Of a stretch of DNA of 42,750 nucleotides, positions 17,366 through 23,718 are shown piece by piece; position 1 is the stretch's first letter; each line of letters starts with the position of its first letter. The position numbers and the translations under genes are program-made. The stretch comes from a virus. The notes below the pieces were generated by a model. That model ran no database searches. It was not told the DNA's origin and was given only the letters and a program-made list of their open reading frames with translations. The stretch is taken from the IMG/VR virus record IMGVR_UViG_3300023223_000144, positions 1-42,750 of that record, one strand, 5' to 3'.

Positions 17366-17483
17366 GGACTGCTTGTGGGCTGAAATCATATCGCCAACGG
17401 ACGCTGATATCAATACTATTTCAGACGGTCTTGTTGAACAAATATTGAACCACAACGACAAACATGTCGAATTTTGCAACTAA
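17292..17483 (+). CDS. outer-membrane spanin lipoprotein (Rz1-like)
   Basis: This 63-aa protein starts at a TTG with GGGAAAGAAG just upstream. The signal KKLIVILALSLAVTGC ends in the lipobox V-T-G-C, and the mature part is short with two more Cys. It overlaps the i-spanin gene by 74 bases in a different frame. It should be anchored in the outer membrane and bind the i-spanin tail. The pair supports a Gram-negative host. Confidence 0.82.
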   Translation: MKKLIVILALSLAVTGCTSTQAIIKDCLWAEIISPTDADINTISDGLVEQILNHNDKHVEFCN

Positions 17484-17495
17484 GGAGAAATACAA

Positions 17496-17555
17496 ATGGC
17501 TAAACGACCTAAACCACCAGAGCCGACAGAAGATGATAAACCCAACAATAAATGA
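17496..17555 (+). CDS. 19-aa Pro/Lys-rich microprotein
   Basis: A short frame encodes MAKRPKPPEPTEDDKPNNK. A strong ribosome site (TAAGGAGAAA) lies 5 bases upstream, and its stop overlaps the next start as ATGA. The good translation signals and coupling argue it is translated, either for its own function or to deliver ribosomes to the membrane protein gene that follows. There is no recognisable family. Confidence 0.5.
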   Translation: MAKRPKPPEPTEDDKPNNK

Positions 17556-18076
17556 CAATTGTGGACATAAATCAATTCGAATGGGTTTTGCTCGGGATGT
17601 TCTTGTTTTCGTCTTTGAGTATAGGCAAAACAGGGCTTTTCATGGCCTGCAATATAGCACTCAGTATAGGGCTGTATGAATGGTTTTTAACGGTCCCGCC
17701 CAATGCGGCATCTGCGGCGGTTACATTAATTAACTTCACGACTATAGCTTTGATTATATACTTTGGACGTGAAATTCTACAACAAGTTATACAGGTTTCT
17801 ATTCTCTCGGGATTTGTAATATTAGATATGTTTTTATTATTGGAGTTGGTTAATGAGAAATACGAAATATGGTTGTCCGTATTATATGGGCTAATGTTTA
17901 TTACAATAGCATGGAGTGCTTGGGATGGGGTGGGCCGATTCATTAAGGGAGTTTTTACTTTCACCAGAGGTGTCATTCTATCTGCCTTGGATTATTGCGC
18001 TGGCAAATATAGCGGCGGTTCTGTGGACAGAACTTTGGATATTAAAGCACTTCCCCGGATTATGGAAAAAGATTAA
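17552..18076 (+). CDS. polytopic membrane protein, unknown
   Basis: This 174-aa protein has about five hydrophobic stretches (near residues 12-24, 28-45, 57-71, 82-100 and 105-122), then a polar C-terminus. Translation is probably coupled to the 19-aa ORF upstream. Its last 150 bases are overlapped by another membrane protein gene in a different frame. It may take part in lysis or superinfection exclusion; no family was recognised. Confidence 0.55.
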   Translation: MTIVDINQFEWVLLGMFLFSSLSIGKTGLFMACNIALSIGLYEWFLTVPPNAASAAVTLINFTTIALIIYFGREILQQVIQVSILSGFVILDMFLLLELVNEKYEIWLSVLYGLMFITIAWSAWDGVGRFIKGVFTFTRGVILSALDYCAGKYSGGSVDRTLDIKALPRIMEKD

Positions 18077-18104
18077 AACATTATGGAAGAAGATAGTTAA
18101 ATGA
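17925..18104 (+). CDS. overlapping small membrane protein with cationic tail
   Basis: This 59-aa protein begins at ATG 17925 with GGAG 8 bases upstream. It has an amphipathic N-terminus, one membrane segment (FYLPWIIALANIAAVLWTELWIL) and a strongly cationic Trp/Lys tail (LWKKIKTLWKKIVK). Its stop forms ATGA with the next gene, which supports translation although 152 bases overlap the previous gene out of frame. A holin-, pinholin- or antiholin-like role is possible. Confidence 0.5.
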   Translation: MGWADSLREFLLSPEVSFYLPWIIALANIAAVLWTELWILKHFPGLWKKIKTLWKKIVK

Positions 18105-18313
18105 GCATGGCAACAAAGATCAACTTATTCAGCAATAGCGCGTTAGCAACGGCAGGCGGCGGTGGCGGGCTTCTATGGTGGCTCGATACCCATTCAGCAG
18201 GCCTTGGCGTTATAGCGGTGTTTATAGTGGCCGTGACGGGGGTAGTGTCTAAAGTCCTTGCGTACAGAGAACTTAAAAAGCACCATCAAGAAATACTGGA
18301 CAGGATGAAGTGA
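18101..18313 (+). CDS. putative holin-like membrane protein
   Basis: This 70-aa protein has a Gly-rich hydrophobic N-terminal stretch (about 13-30), a second membrane helix (GLGVIAVFIVAVTGVVSKVL, about 34-53) and a basic C-terminus (ELKKHHQEILDRMK). This matches small two-helix class II or P21-type holins. It is the last gene of the rightward late operon; the leftward cluster ends only 13 bases away and I see no clear terminator between them. Confidence 0.55.
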   Translation: MSMATKINLFSNSALATAGGGGGLLWWLDTHSAGLGVIAVFIVAVTGVVSKVLAYRELKKHHQEILDRMK

Positions 18314-18326
18314 TCATCAATCCGAT

Positions 18327-18542
18327 TCAATTCCTTTTACAATCCCCGCATCTGACTTCATCAATATCTGCTGTATGGCAAACCCTGCATTCAATTGAAC
18401 CATAATATTCATACCCATTCGACCACGGTCCTTCTTCGCCACAATAGGAACATTTCCAAACTCGCACCGGCCCACCAACATCACATTCTACATCTATCAT
18501 CCGAGAGTGGTCATCCATAGTTTTATGGGTGCAGTCGCTCAT
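18327..18542 (-). CDS. zinc-ribbon protein, last gene of the leftward cluster
   Basis: This 71-aa protein carries four metal-binding pairs: a Cys-His near the start (CTHK), CSYCG at about 31-35, CRVC at about 52-55 and CGDC at about 65-68. It probably folds as a zinc ribbon. The start is tagged ATGAGCG like many leftward genes. One base separates it from the previous stop. Function is unknown. Confidence 0.6.
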   Translation of the reverse strand: MSDCTHKTMDDHSRMIDVECDVGGPVRVWKCSYCGEEGPWSNGYEYYGSIECRVCHTADIDEVRCGDCKRN

Positions 18543-18543
18543 C

Positions 18544-18663
18544 CTAAAATAACCACTTCGCTAATTCCCATCCGATCCATGTTCCAATTTCCCAACACAC
18601 AACAGATATAGCAAACACTAAGGCAAAATCTTTAAATCCAGTAATTTGTGGGTTATCGCTCAT
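18544..18663 (-). CDS. 39-aa single-pass membrane peptide
   Basis: I chose ATG 18663 because GGAGGAAGGG lies about 8 bases upstream and the start carries the ATGAGCG tag; longer frames lack a ribosome site. The product has one membrane segment (FALVFAISVVCWEIGTWIGW, about 14-33). It overlaps the upstream HTH gene by 11 bases. Function is unknown. Confidence 0.55.
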   Translation of the reverse strand: MSDNPQITGFKDFALVFAISVVCWEIGTWIGWELAKWLF

Positions 18664-18844
18664 CTTGTTTCCCTTCCTCCCCAAACAACCAAACCATAAC
18701 CTTAATCGTGGCCTGTTGGTCAATATTCTTGCCACCCTCAAGCCGTGAAAGCGTCTTAGCCGGGATACTAATATCAGCCGCGATTGTCTTCTGGTCTTTG
18801 TCGCTGGTGGCCCGATGCAAGCGCATCATTTTGCTTATTATCAT
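18653..18844 (-). CDS. XRE-type helix-turn-helix protein
   Basis: This 63-aa protein has a HTH: DQKTIAADISIPAKTLSRLEGGKN (about 17-40), where the turn and LSRLEGG recognition helix are typical of Cro/C1-type repressors. It is nearly all DNA-binding domain. It lies at the distal end of the leftward cluster, with ATGA overlap to the gene before. Its target operator is unknown. Confidence 0.7.
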   Translation of the reverse strand: MIISKMMRLHRATSDKDQKTIAADISIPAKTLSRLEGGKNIDQQATIKVMVWLFGEEGKQDER

Positions 18845-19026
18845 TTAACTATCCTCTCAAACATACCTAATCGACCATCAATGCTCCCAATAAAACCTAA
18901 AAATTTCCATCCGTCCTTTTTTTTGCTGGTTACCCATAAAGAAAGATCACGTGCAAAGCCAGCCCTGACTTCGTTCCTTCCAACATAATCGGGCATTTCT
19001 TCAAAATAAATTTCTACTTTTTCCAT
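18841..19026 (-). CDS. hypothetical protein, 61 aa
   Basis: The small acidic/aromatic protein has beta-alpha character (VEIYFEEMPDY at the start, WKFLGFIGSIDGRLGMFERI at the end). TAGGAAAATATT provides a ribosome site. It is separated from the gene upstream by an 86-nt hairpin-bearing spacer and coupled by ATGA to the HTH gene downstream. No family was recognised. Confidence 0.5.
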   Translation of the reverse strand: MEKVEIYFEEMPDYVGRNEVRAGFARDLSLWVTSKKKDGWKFLGFIGSIDGRLGMFERIVK

Positions 19027-19053
19027 AATATTTTCCTATTAAATTAAAGGGAT

Positions 19054-19113
19054 GGGGAAGCGGTTGGAAGGAGGAAAAACCCGCTTCCCCGGCGCGGCGG
19101 ATAAGGACCGCGC
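19054..19113 (-). terminator. two consecutive hairpins in leftward cluster spacer
   Basis: A perfect 10-bp inverted repeat (19054-19063 with 19081-19090) lies beside a 6-bp GCGCGG/CCGCGC hairpin (19092-19113). A U-run is lacking, so this may be a processing or attenuation element and not a full terminator. A similar two-hairpin spacer lies at 19620-19706. Confidence 0.45.
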
Positions 19114-19595
19114 TATTCTTTTTTCTTGGTTGCGCTCAAAACATACCTCAAAATATCTTTGGTGTTATCGTCCATAGCGTCAATTGAACGGGCCAGTTCA
19201 GCAAGCTTTTCAGCACTATAAAGATTGAAACCATCTATAGTTTTTTTAAGGGTGTTAACGTCATCGGCAAACATACTTAATTGTTTAGACATGCCGGATA
19301 TTTTTTTGCGCTTTTCTGTGGTTTTTTCGTCTAAATCTTCCCACATTTTATAAAGAAGATCTTCTTCTTCTTGGTATATTTTCCTCATTTCTGTTCTGTG
19401 TGTTAAGCAGAAAGATTTGAATTTTAACACGTCGTCTTCAAGCATTTCATTTTCTCGGGTGATATCAAGCCGTTTTTTATTGATCACCTCTTTAGCTATA
19501 GACGCTTGAGCCTCAACGCTATCAGCAGCCTCAATTTTATTGGCTATTGAAACAGGTAAATATACGTGTCTTTTTTCTTCAAATTCGTTTGACAT
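19113..19595 (-). CDS. coiled-coil hypothetical protein
   Basis: This 160-aa, highly charged helical protein has a short beta start (KRHVYLPVSIANKIEAAD) and heptad-like helices through residues 30-125. There are no catalytic motifs or Cys clusters. It follows the NinB-like gene after a structured spacer, with AAGGATAAGATT as ribosome site, which is also found before 22649. It may be an accessory factor for recombination or replication; this is inferred only from neighbours. Confidence 0.5.
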   Translation of the reverse strand: MSNEFEEKRHVYLPVSIANKIEAADSVEAQASIAKEVINKKRLDITRENEMLEDDVLKFKSFCLTHRTEMRKIYQEEEDLLYKMWEDLDEKTTEKRKKISGMSKQLSMFADDVNTLKKTIDGFNLYSAEKLAELARSIDAMDDNTKDILRYVLSATKKKE

Positions 19596-19619
19596 AATCT
19601 TATCCTTGTTTTGTTGTTT

Positions 19620-19706
19620 AAATTAATGGTGGTGGACCGCGCTTGGGGGAGACACGGCCCACCGAGGCCGGAAGAAGGGGGAGGGTAAACTCCCGGCCTA
19701 TTCTTT
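19620..19706 (-). terminator. paired hairpins between recombination genes
   Basis: Read leftward, GGCCGG pairs with CCGGCC with an inner GGGAG/CTCCC stem, followed by a second stem GGTGGGCC/GGTCCACC with one G-U pair. The design parallels the 19054-19113 spacer, and the ten bases AGCGCGGTCC occur in both. There is no clear U-tract. It may be an attenuator, an RNA processing site, or a protein-binding element. Confidence 0.4.
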
Positions 19707-19707
19707 G

Positions 19708-20097
19708 TTAGTAATTTCTCTGCATATCTTCTGGGCGCGGCAGCATGACCGCGTGAAATGATGCACAATGCCTATCTATATGTTCAAGATATTCTGTAAA
19801 TTCCTTAACGGTTAATTTTTTTGTGGACTTGGCCTTTTCCTTTGCCACACCTTTAATGGTATAAAATTTAGGCGGTAAAAACATATCCATCATATCCTGG
19901 TGCCAGTCATCTGAGGAGCAACCTATTTCTTGCCCCATAATACCGTTCCATTTCCAGTATAAATTATTCTGTTGTAAAGTCCGGTTTTTAACAAATCGTT
20001 TAATCTTGATTTCCCACACAACAGTTAAATCAAGATTACAGATAAATTCAATAATTCTGGTTAAACTTGGCTTGTCTGATGTTCTAAATGTTGCCAT
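19708..20097 (-). CDS. ninB: NinB-like recombination protein
   Basis: This 129-aa protein starts at ATG 20097; the upstream in-frame extension only duplicates the HNH gene. Conserved blocks are WEIKIKRFVKNRTLQQNNLYW (about 30-50), the W-H-x-D-M followed by FLPP, and STKKLTVKEFTEYLEHIDRH. These match NinB/Orf, a lambda ninR recombination mediator that binds ssDNA and SSB. It overlaps the HNH gene by 14 bases within a recombination block. Confidence 0.85.
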   Translation of the reverse strand: MATFRTSDKPSLTRIIEFICNLDLTVVWEIKIKRFVKNRTLQQNNLYWKWNGIMGQEIGCSSDDWHQDMMDMFLPPKFYTIKGVAKEKAKSTKKLTVKEFTEYLEHIDRHCASFHAVMLPRPEDMQRNY

Positions 20098-20395
20098 TAT
20101 CTTCCCAATCTTTCCAGAGTTTAATTGACATATCAATAGCGTATAATGCGCCCATTTTCCCAAAGTATTTAATCTCAGACCCCACATCATGTAGGGCGCG
20201 GTGGTGATCATTGCACATCGGTATTGTCCGGTTGTCCCCTAACTTCCGACCCGTCCCTCTGTATTCGCCGGGGAACTTCAACAAATGGTGAGGAGCCACG
20301 GCACCCAGGGTATGGCATTCAATACACGGCAGCTCTGATACGTGCTTTAAGTATGCCTTGTCCTCAATTCGTGGGTGCTTAGGGCAAAGGGTCAT
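20084..20395 (-). CDS. HNH-type nuclease (DUF968/Ref-like)
   Basis: This 103-aa protein begins at ATG 20395, in ATGA overlap with the previous stop. The zinc/HNH pattern is C-I-E-C at about 24-27, then AVAPHHLL, GTGRKLGDNRTIPMCNDHHRALH. The spacing resembles DUF968 and Ref-like phage nucleases, which process recombination intermediates. It is adjacent to ninB, as in lambdoid nin regions. Confidence 0.8.
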   Translation of the reverse strand: MTLCPKHPRIEDKAYLKHVSELPCIECHTLGAVAPHHLLKFPGEYRGTGRKLGDNRTIPMCNDHHRALHDVGSEIKYFGKMGALYAIDMSIKLWKDWEDNGNI

Positions 20396-20592
20396 CCTAT
20401 TCCATCCGTACGAATTACAGGAACAGCACATAAGTCAATCCGCTTTGGCAGTCGATTGGCGTGAAACTCCAAGATAGCCTCCCGGTCCCGTGGGTTAATG
20501 CTTAAGCGTGTCAGGATTCCTCTATCGTAGGCATTAAGGTTTTCCGTGTGCATGAGCCGGTATAGGTTGATAGCGAGGGTTATATATTTCAT
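20392..20592 (-). CDS. hypothetical protein, 66 aa
   Basis: The small basic helical protein (MKYITLAINLYRLMHTENLNAYDRGILTRL) has no motif that I recognise. ATGA overlaps on both sides place it firmly between the annealing protein and the HNH nuclease, suggesting an accessory function in recombination. Confidence 0.5.
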   Translation of the reverse strand: MKYITLAINLYRLMHTENLNAYDRGILTRLSINPRDREAILEFHANRLPKRIDLCAVPVIRTDGIG

Positions 20593-21299
20593 GGTGTGTC
20601 TCCTGTTGCTTCTGGCAGACCGAATGGGTCATCATCGCCGGGGAACGAGCCTATGCGTATGGCTGCGGCATCTCTTAATTCCATTACTCGTTTGAACGTT
20701 TTTGGCATTAATTCCTCAGCCTGTTCAAGCATGGCCTTGCTATCTTTAATTAGCCCGTCAAGAAATTGTAGATTGTCTTTAGCGGTTAATTTATTCATTT
20801 CGATAACAAGGTCTTTCAAACCTTGCTGGATTTCTTCTTTGTTAATTCCTCCGCTTTCTTTTCTAACTTCTTCCTTACGTTCTTCAACATATTTTACATC
20901 ATCAAAGCATCCCATAAAAATATCAGCATTGAAACCGAGTTTGGAAAGCCCTTTGGTTAAAGCATCAGTTTCCACTTTTTTTGCAAAGTCCTGATCTGGT
21001 TTAGTTCGCGCATTATCCCTATAAACAGAGATAGATGAACCTATAGGAAATTCACCATTAGGGAAAAAGAAAACCCCCTTGAATACTAAAATACCCGTCT
21101 CCGAAACAAGAGTATAATCATATTCAAACGATTTCCACCCCCATGCAACGCCATATACCCCCCACTGTTCGGTCGCCGCCATTATTTGTGTTTGAGGGGC
21201 AACAGATGTTATTTGGTTGCCCCGGACATTAGAATTTTTAGTGTTAGCCGGGTTTGTCTTACAAACAGCATTCCATAACTTCATATTGTCGTCCGTCAT
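20589..21299 (-). CDS. ssDNA annealing protein, Rad52/Sak-like
   Basis: This 236-aa protein has a N-terminal beta/alpha domain with ATEQWGVYGVAWGW (about 42-55) and the diagnostic block VETDALTKGLSKLGFNADIF (about 108-127), followed by MGCFDDVKYV. This resembles the Rad52-superfamily (Sak-type) phage recombinases, in which 'TDALKKALSxLG' precedes a short acidic motif. The C-terminus is helical and ends in an acidic DDDPFGLPE tail, a common interaction tail. It lies beside ninB, HNH and nuclease genes. Confidence 0.7.
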   Translation of the reverse strand: MTDDNMKLWNAVCKTNPANTKNSNVRGNQITSVAPQTQIMAATEQWGVYGVAWGWKSFEYDYTLVSETGILVFKGVFFFPNGEFPIGSSISVYRDNARTKPDQDFAKKVETDALTKGLSKLGFNADIFMGCFDDVKYVEERKEEVRKESGGINKEEIQQGLKDLVIEMNKLTAKDNLQFLDGLIKDSKAMLEQAEELMPKTFKRVMELRDAAAIRIGSFPGDDDPFGLPEATGDTP

Positions 21300-21991
21300 T
21301 TTGCTACCTTTCTCGGTGAAATCTCACATCCTGGAATTGTCCGTATTCCAGACCTAACGTCTTGCTTTGCCAGACCCTCGGCATACTGCACAAGCGCATA
21401 GTTTTGGGTTGACCAATAATGCCTTAGCATTGCAACGGAATCTGTAACTTCAATATCCCATACTGTACGCATGCCCTTGACGTTATCCTTGCTGATCGCC
21501 TTGGCCTTGGCGGTTGCTTTTTGTGCGGCTTTTAAAAGCTTTTCGGCTTCTTCACGTTCTTCAAGACTCGCGGCCCTGATAGCCTCTTGTGCTTTGCGTT
21601 CTTTTTCGTCAGCTATGGCGCGGGCCTTGCGGGCCTCTTCATCCTTTTCGGCTTGCACTTTTTGCTTCCAAGGGGTGACGGTATCAAGACAAGCCCGTAA
21701 GGCAAGAGGAGCCTTTCCCGTAACGCCTTTGGTATCGGCTATCAGCGGGGCATACTTAGCCTGTACAGCCTTCTTACCTTCATCAAATGGCGTGTTCTCA
21801 TACTTGCGGTGTTCCTCGGCCTTTTTAGCCGCAGCCTTAATCATGCTGATTAGCTTGTCGATCTGGTCGGCTTGGCCTTGTGTTTCAATAGGCTCGCCGT
21901 CAATCCATTGTTTAGCCGCTTCATAAAGGTCGTTGATTTCTTTTTCAACAATCTCAAATTCGTTAGGCGGGTTATTATGTCCTTCAGCCAT
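21296..21991 (-). CDS. conserved coiled-coil protein of alphaproteobacterial phages
   Basis: This 231-aa protein begins MAEGHNNPP, an opening I associate with phages and prophages of Alphaproteobacteria. It then has WIDGEPIETQGQADQIDKLI and a long Ala/Glu/Lys coiled coil (about 85-165), and a final globular part. It is coupled to the annealing protein by ATGA, so a role with ssDNA or annealing is likely. The catalytic function is unknown. Confidence 0.65.
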   Translation of the reverse strand: MAEGHNNPPNEFEIVEKEINDLYEAAKQWIDGEPIETQGQADQIDKLISMIKAAAKKAEEHRKYENTPFDEGKKAVQAKYAPLIADTKGVTGKAPLALRACLDTVTPWKQKVQAEKDEEARKARAIADEKERKAQEAIRAASLEEREEAEKLLKAAQKATAKAKAISKDNVKGMRTVWDIEVTDSVAMLRHYWSTQNYALVQYAEGLAKQDVRSGIRTIPGCEISPRKVAK

Positions 21992-21992
21992 C

Positions 21993-22136
21993 TTAATATC
22001 CTTTCACCAATCCAAAAGCCTCACCAATATACCACGCTGCGGGAAATCCAATATAAAACATCACTGCGATGCACAAGCTCCCGGCTAAGTATTTCAATAC
22101 ATCCCTGTTGCGTATTTTATGCCCGTTGATGTTCAT
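21993..22136 (-). CDS. 47-aa membrane peptide
   Basis: This short gene encodes a basic N-terminus followed by one hydrophobic span (YLAGSLCIAVMFYIGFPAAW, about 16-35). Its start overlaps the nuclease stop (ATGA), and the next ATG lies 1 base after its stop; the next gene's ribosome site is inside it. This spacing supports that it is a real gene despite its size. Function is unknown. Confidence 0.55.
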   Translation of the reverse strand: MNINGHKIRNRDVLKYLAGSLCIAVMFYIGFPAAWYIGEAFGLVKGY

Positions 22137-22396
22137 CTGATTTCCCCGAAATGTTGTGAAAAGAACCATGCCGCTTCCATCCCTTGAATTGCTATGATAT
22201 TTTTCACCCGTGACATTTGTTCGTCAATTCTCGCACTGTGAAACCGCTTGCATTCGATATATACACCGCTATCCGGCAGGTAAAAGCCTAAGCCATTTGT
22301 CCCGCCTTGGCTGTCGTGTATAAATTCAATGTCGTTAGCGCACAATGCCCCGGCAATCACTTTCTCTACAGGATCGGTTATTCTTGTTCTGTTCAT
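22133..22396 (-). CDS. PD-(D/E)XK-like nuclease
   Basis: This 87-aa protein starts at ATG 22396 with AAGGAATTGAT upstream. It shows a minimal nuclease core: an N-terminal helix with a Glu, GLGFYLPDSGVYIECKRFHS with Asp42, Glu48 and Lys50 in D-x(5)-E-x-K spacing, and a downstream helix starting at Gln60. This is the fold used by VRR-NUC and Holliday-junction resolvase-like enzymes. It sits in the recombination block. Confidence 0.6.
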   Translation of the reverse strand: MNRTRITDPVEKVIAGALCANDIEFIHDSQGGTNGLGFYLPDSGVYIECKRFHSARIDEQMSRVKNIIAIQGMEAAWFFSQHFGEIR

Positions 22397-22397
22397 A

Positions 22398-22649
22398 TCA
22401 ATTCCTTGAAGCTTGGGAGTGTCTAATCTGATGCTGACGTTCGAGAACTTCCTGTTCTTTTTCCTCAGCAATGATGTCGGTGAGATTGATTATCAGGGCC
22501 GTACCATCTTTAACATGGATAGTGTGAATATATCCGAAATGACCATTGTCCCGAACTTCGGTGATAGCTTCTTGAAGGGTGTCAAGGGGCAAATCGCCGA
22601 CCATGCAGAGATCGCCGCCTATATCAAAAATGTTAATCCAGTATTCCAT
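22398..22649 (-). CDS. hypothetical protein, first gene after the leftward promoter
   Basis: This 83-aa protein has a beta-alpha-beta opening (MEYWINIFDIGGDLCMVG) and a charged C-terminal tail. AAAAGGATAAGATT upstream is a strong ribosome site. It is the first gene downstream of a clear sigma70-type promoter at 22697-22725, so it may be expressed early with the recombination genes. No family was recognised. Confidence 0.5.
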   Translation of the reverse strand: MEYWINIFDIGGDLCMVGDLPLDTLQEAITEVRDNGHFGYIHTIHVKDGTALIINLTDIIAEEKEQEVLERQHQIRHSQASRN

Positions 22650-22696
22650 AATCTTATCCTTTTAGATTTGAGAGATTTTCCGTTCCCTTGATTTTA

Positions 22697-22725
22697 TTTG
22701 TAGCAAGATACTTGTCCACTGTCAA
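22697..22725 (-). promoter_or_regulatory. leftward sigma70-type promoter
   Basis: Read leftward, -35 TTGACA (exact consensus, 22720-22725) is followed by a 17-base spacer and -10 TACAAA (22697-22702, 4/6). It should drive the recombination gene set from 22649 down to 18327. Confidence 0.7.
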
Positions 22726-22733
22726 CAACAAAC

Positions 22734-22762
22734 TTGACTTAAATAAAGTTTTTAATTACATT
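22734..22762 (+). promoter_or_regulatory. rightward sigma70-type promoter (divergent)
   Basis: TTGACT (22734-22739, 5/6) is followed by exactly 17 bases and TACATT (22757-22762, 4/6). It points at the HTH gene at 22796. The two divergent -35 boxes lie only 8 bases apart and form the inverted pair GTCAA-N8-TTGAC, so a single bound regulator could control both. Confidence 0.65.
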
Positions 22763-22795
22763 GTCCGTGTTAGAAACATTTAAGGAAAGAACGCT

Positions 22796-23008
22796 ATGAC
22801 AAAAACTCAGAAGATATTGATTAAGTTGAAACAGAGACTTGTCGGATGTCGACTATCATTCGCCGATCTTTCCCGATGTTCTGGCATTACCGAAGGCGCA
22901 ATTTCAAGGGGTTTTAATGGAAAGACTCTGGCCATGAAGCCCGAAATATTGGAATTGCTTAAACTGGGAACCGATAAATTAACCCAACATAAAAAGGGTA
23001 ACTTATAA
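22796..23008 (+). CDS. HTH transcriptional regulator (XRE-like)
   Basis: This 70-aa protein has a helix-turn-helix: LSFADLSRCSGITEGAISRG (about 20-39), FNGKTL. It has a good ribosome site (TAAGGAAAG) and its own promoter. It is the only rightward gene inside 12 kb of leftward genes, so it likely works as a local repressor at the divergent promoter pair just upstream. It may be a Cro/CI-like regulator, but there is no dimerisation or cleavage domain. Confidence 0.65.
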   Translation: MTKTQKILIKLKQRLVGCRLSFADLSRCSGITEGAISRGFNGKTLAMKPEILELLKLGTDKLTQHKKGNL

Positions 23009-23012
23009 TGGG

Positions 23013-23405
23013 TTATTTCGTTAAATTATACCGGCGCATTATGTCTGCGAAGTCATCCAGGTTATCAACAATCTCATAATAGCAGCCCAACACCTCAACA
23101 CGTTCTTGAAATAGCTTTTGTTTGTCAGACTGAGTGCCGCCCTTTAGGTCAATTATTCTATTGCCACGCTTGCCCATCTTGTATGTCTTTGGAGCCTTAA
23201 GCTCGACGAAGACTATCTGCAACCCAATAAGAACGCTTTCGGAAATAAAAATCAAGTCCGCAACGCCACCTAACAGCCCCATCTTCATTAAGTTGCCCAT
23301 ATTTTTGGGATTGCGTTCGTTGGGCGTCGACCAGTAAACCACGTTTTTACGTAGTGACAACTGACACCATTGGATGACCGCTTCTTGAAGATAGCTTTCT
23401 CTCAT
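23013..23405 (-). CDS. VRR-NUC domain nuclease
   Basis: This 130-aa protein fits the stand-alone VRR-NUC family: an N-terminal helix with Glu (SYLQEAVIQWC), the N-E-R-N-P motif, GLLGGVADLIFI with the catalytic Asp50, IVFVELKAPK with Glu68 and Lys70, and a later Gln in GGTQSDKQ. Such enzymes cut branched or flap DNA. I chose ATG 23405 because it overlaps the stop of a 25-codon ORF (ATGA); a GTG 21 bases upstream is possible. Confidence 0.85.
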   Translation of the reverse strand: MRESYLQEAVIQWCQLSLRKNVVYWSTPNERNPKNMGNLMKMGLLGGVADLIFISESVLIGLQIVFVELKAPKTYKMGKRGNRIIDLKGGTQSDKQKLFQERVEVLGCYYEIVDNLDDFADIMRRYNLTK

Positions 23406-23479
23406 ATCGCCGCCGCCCACACCCACACCACGAAAAAGACCGCTATCAGGGTTACAAAACTGTGATTATGTCTATACAT
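23402..23479 (-). CDS. 25-aa membrane microprotein
   Basis: The tiny frame MYRHNHSFVTLIAVFFVVW continues as VWAAAI. It is a single membrane helix. AAGGAAAGACG is a strong ribosome site directly upstream, and the stop forms ATGA with the VRR-NUC start. Both signs suggest real translation. Function is unknown; small hydrophobic peptides in early regions often act on host membrane functions, which is only a possibility here. Confidence 0.5.
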   Translation of the reverse strand: MYRHNHSFVTLIAVFFVVWVWAAAI

Positions 23480-23550
23480 CGTCTTTCCTTAAAAATACGC
23501 AGGAGCTAAATCGCCAAACTTGCTCCCGCTAGTGAATCACAACATCTGCT

Positions 23551-23718
23551 TTAGGGCTGGTTTGATGTTGTGAGTTTATTATTCGTTTGTTCTGGTGTGG
23601 CAACGCTTTTATCACATTCACGGCATATAAGATTGCTAACAACTTTATCATCGCGGGATAATTTCTTGCCACATTTATTACAGGCATACGCGCTCGTTTC
23701 TTTTGTTTCAATTGACAT
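23551..23718 (-). CDS. zinc-ribbon protein, 55 aa
   Basis: ATG 23718 has GGAGG 9 bases upstream. The protein has the zinc knuckles CNKCG (about 13-17) and CREC (about 32-35) within TSAYACNKCGKKLSRDDKVV. It is clearly related to the N-terminal domain encoded at 26479 (same T-S-x-Y-x-C-N-x-C-G and R-x-D-K-V-V pattern). The ACGAGCG tag encodes its Thr-Ser at residues 8-9. It overlaps DUF1643 by 11 bases. A shifted frame on the same strand is open but has no such pattern. Confidence 0.65.
   Translation of the reverse strand: MSIETKETSAYACNKCGKKLSRDDKVVSNLICRECDKSVATPEQTNNKLTTSNQP

Noticed and set aside
17552-18104. A programmed frameshift joining the two overlapping membrane frames
   Set aside because: No slippery heptamer is apparent, and the downstream frame has its own GGAG ribosome site and start at 17925.
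18313-18327. Expected bidirectional terminator between converging operons
   Set aside because: The gap is 13 bases and I could not find a stable stem with a U-run, so none is annotated.
23529-23711. An open frame of 60 codons on the minus strand (MKQKKRARM...)
   Set aside because: It is the shifted frame of the zinc-ribbon gene at 23551-23718, which has the CxxC pairs, a GGAGG ribosome site and the tag in frame.
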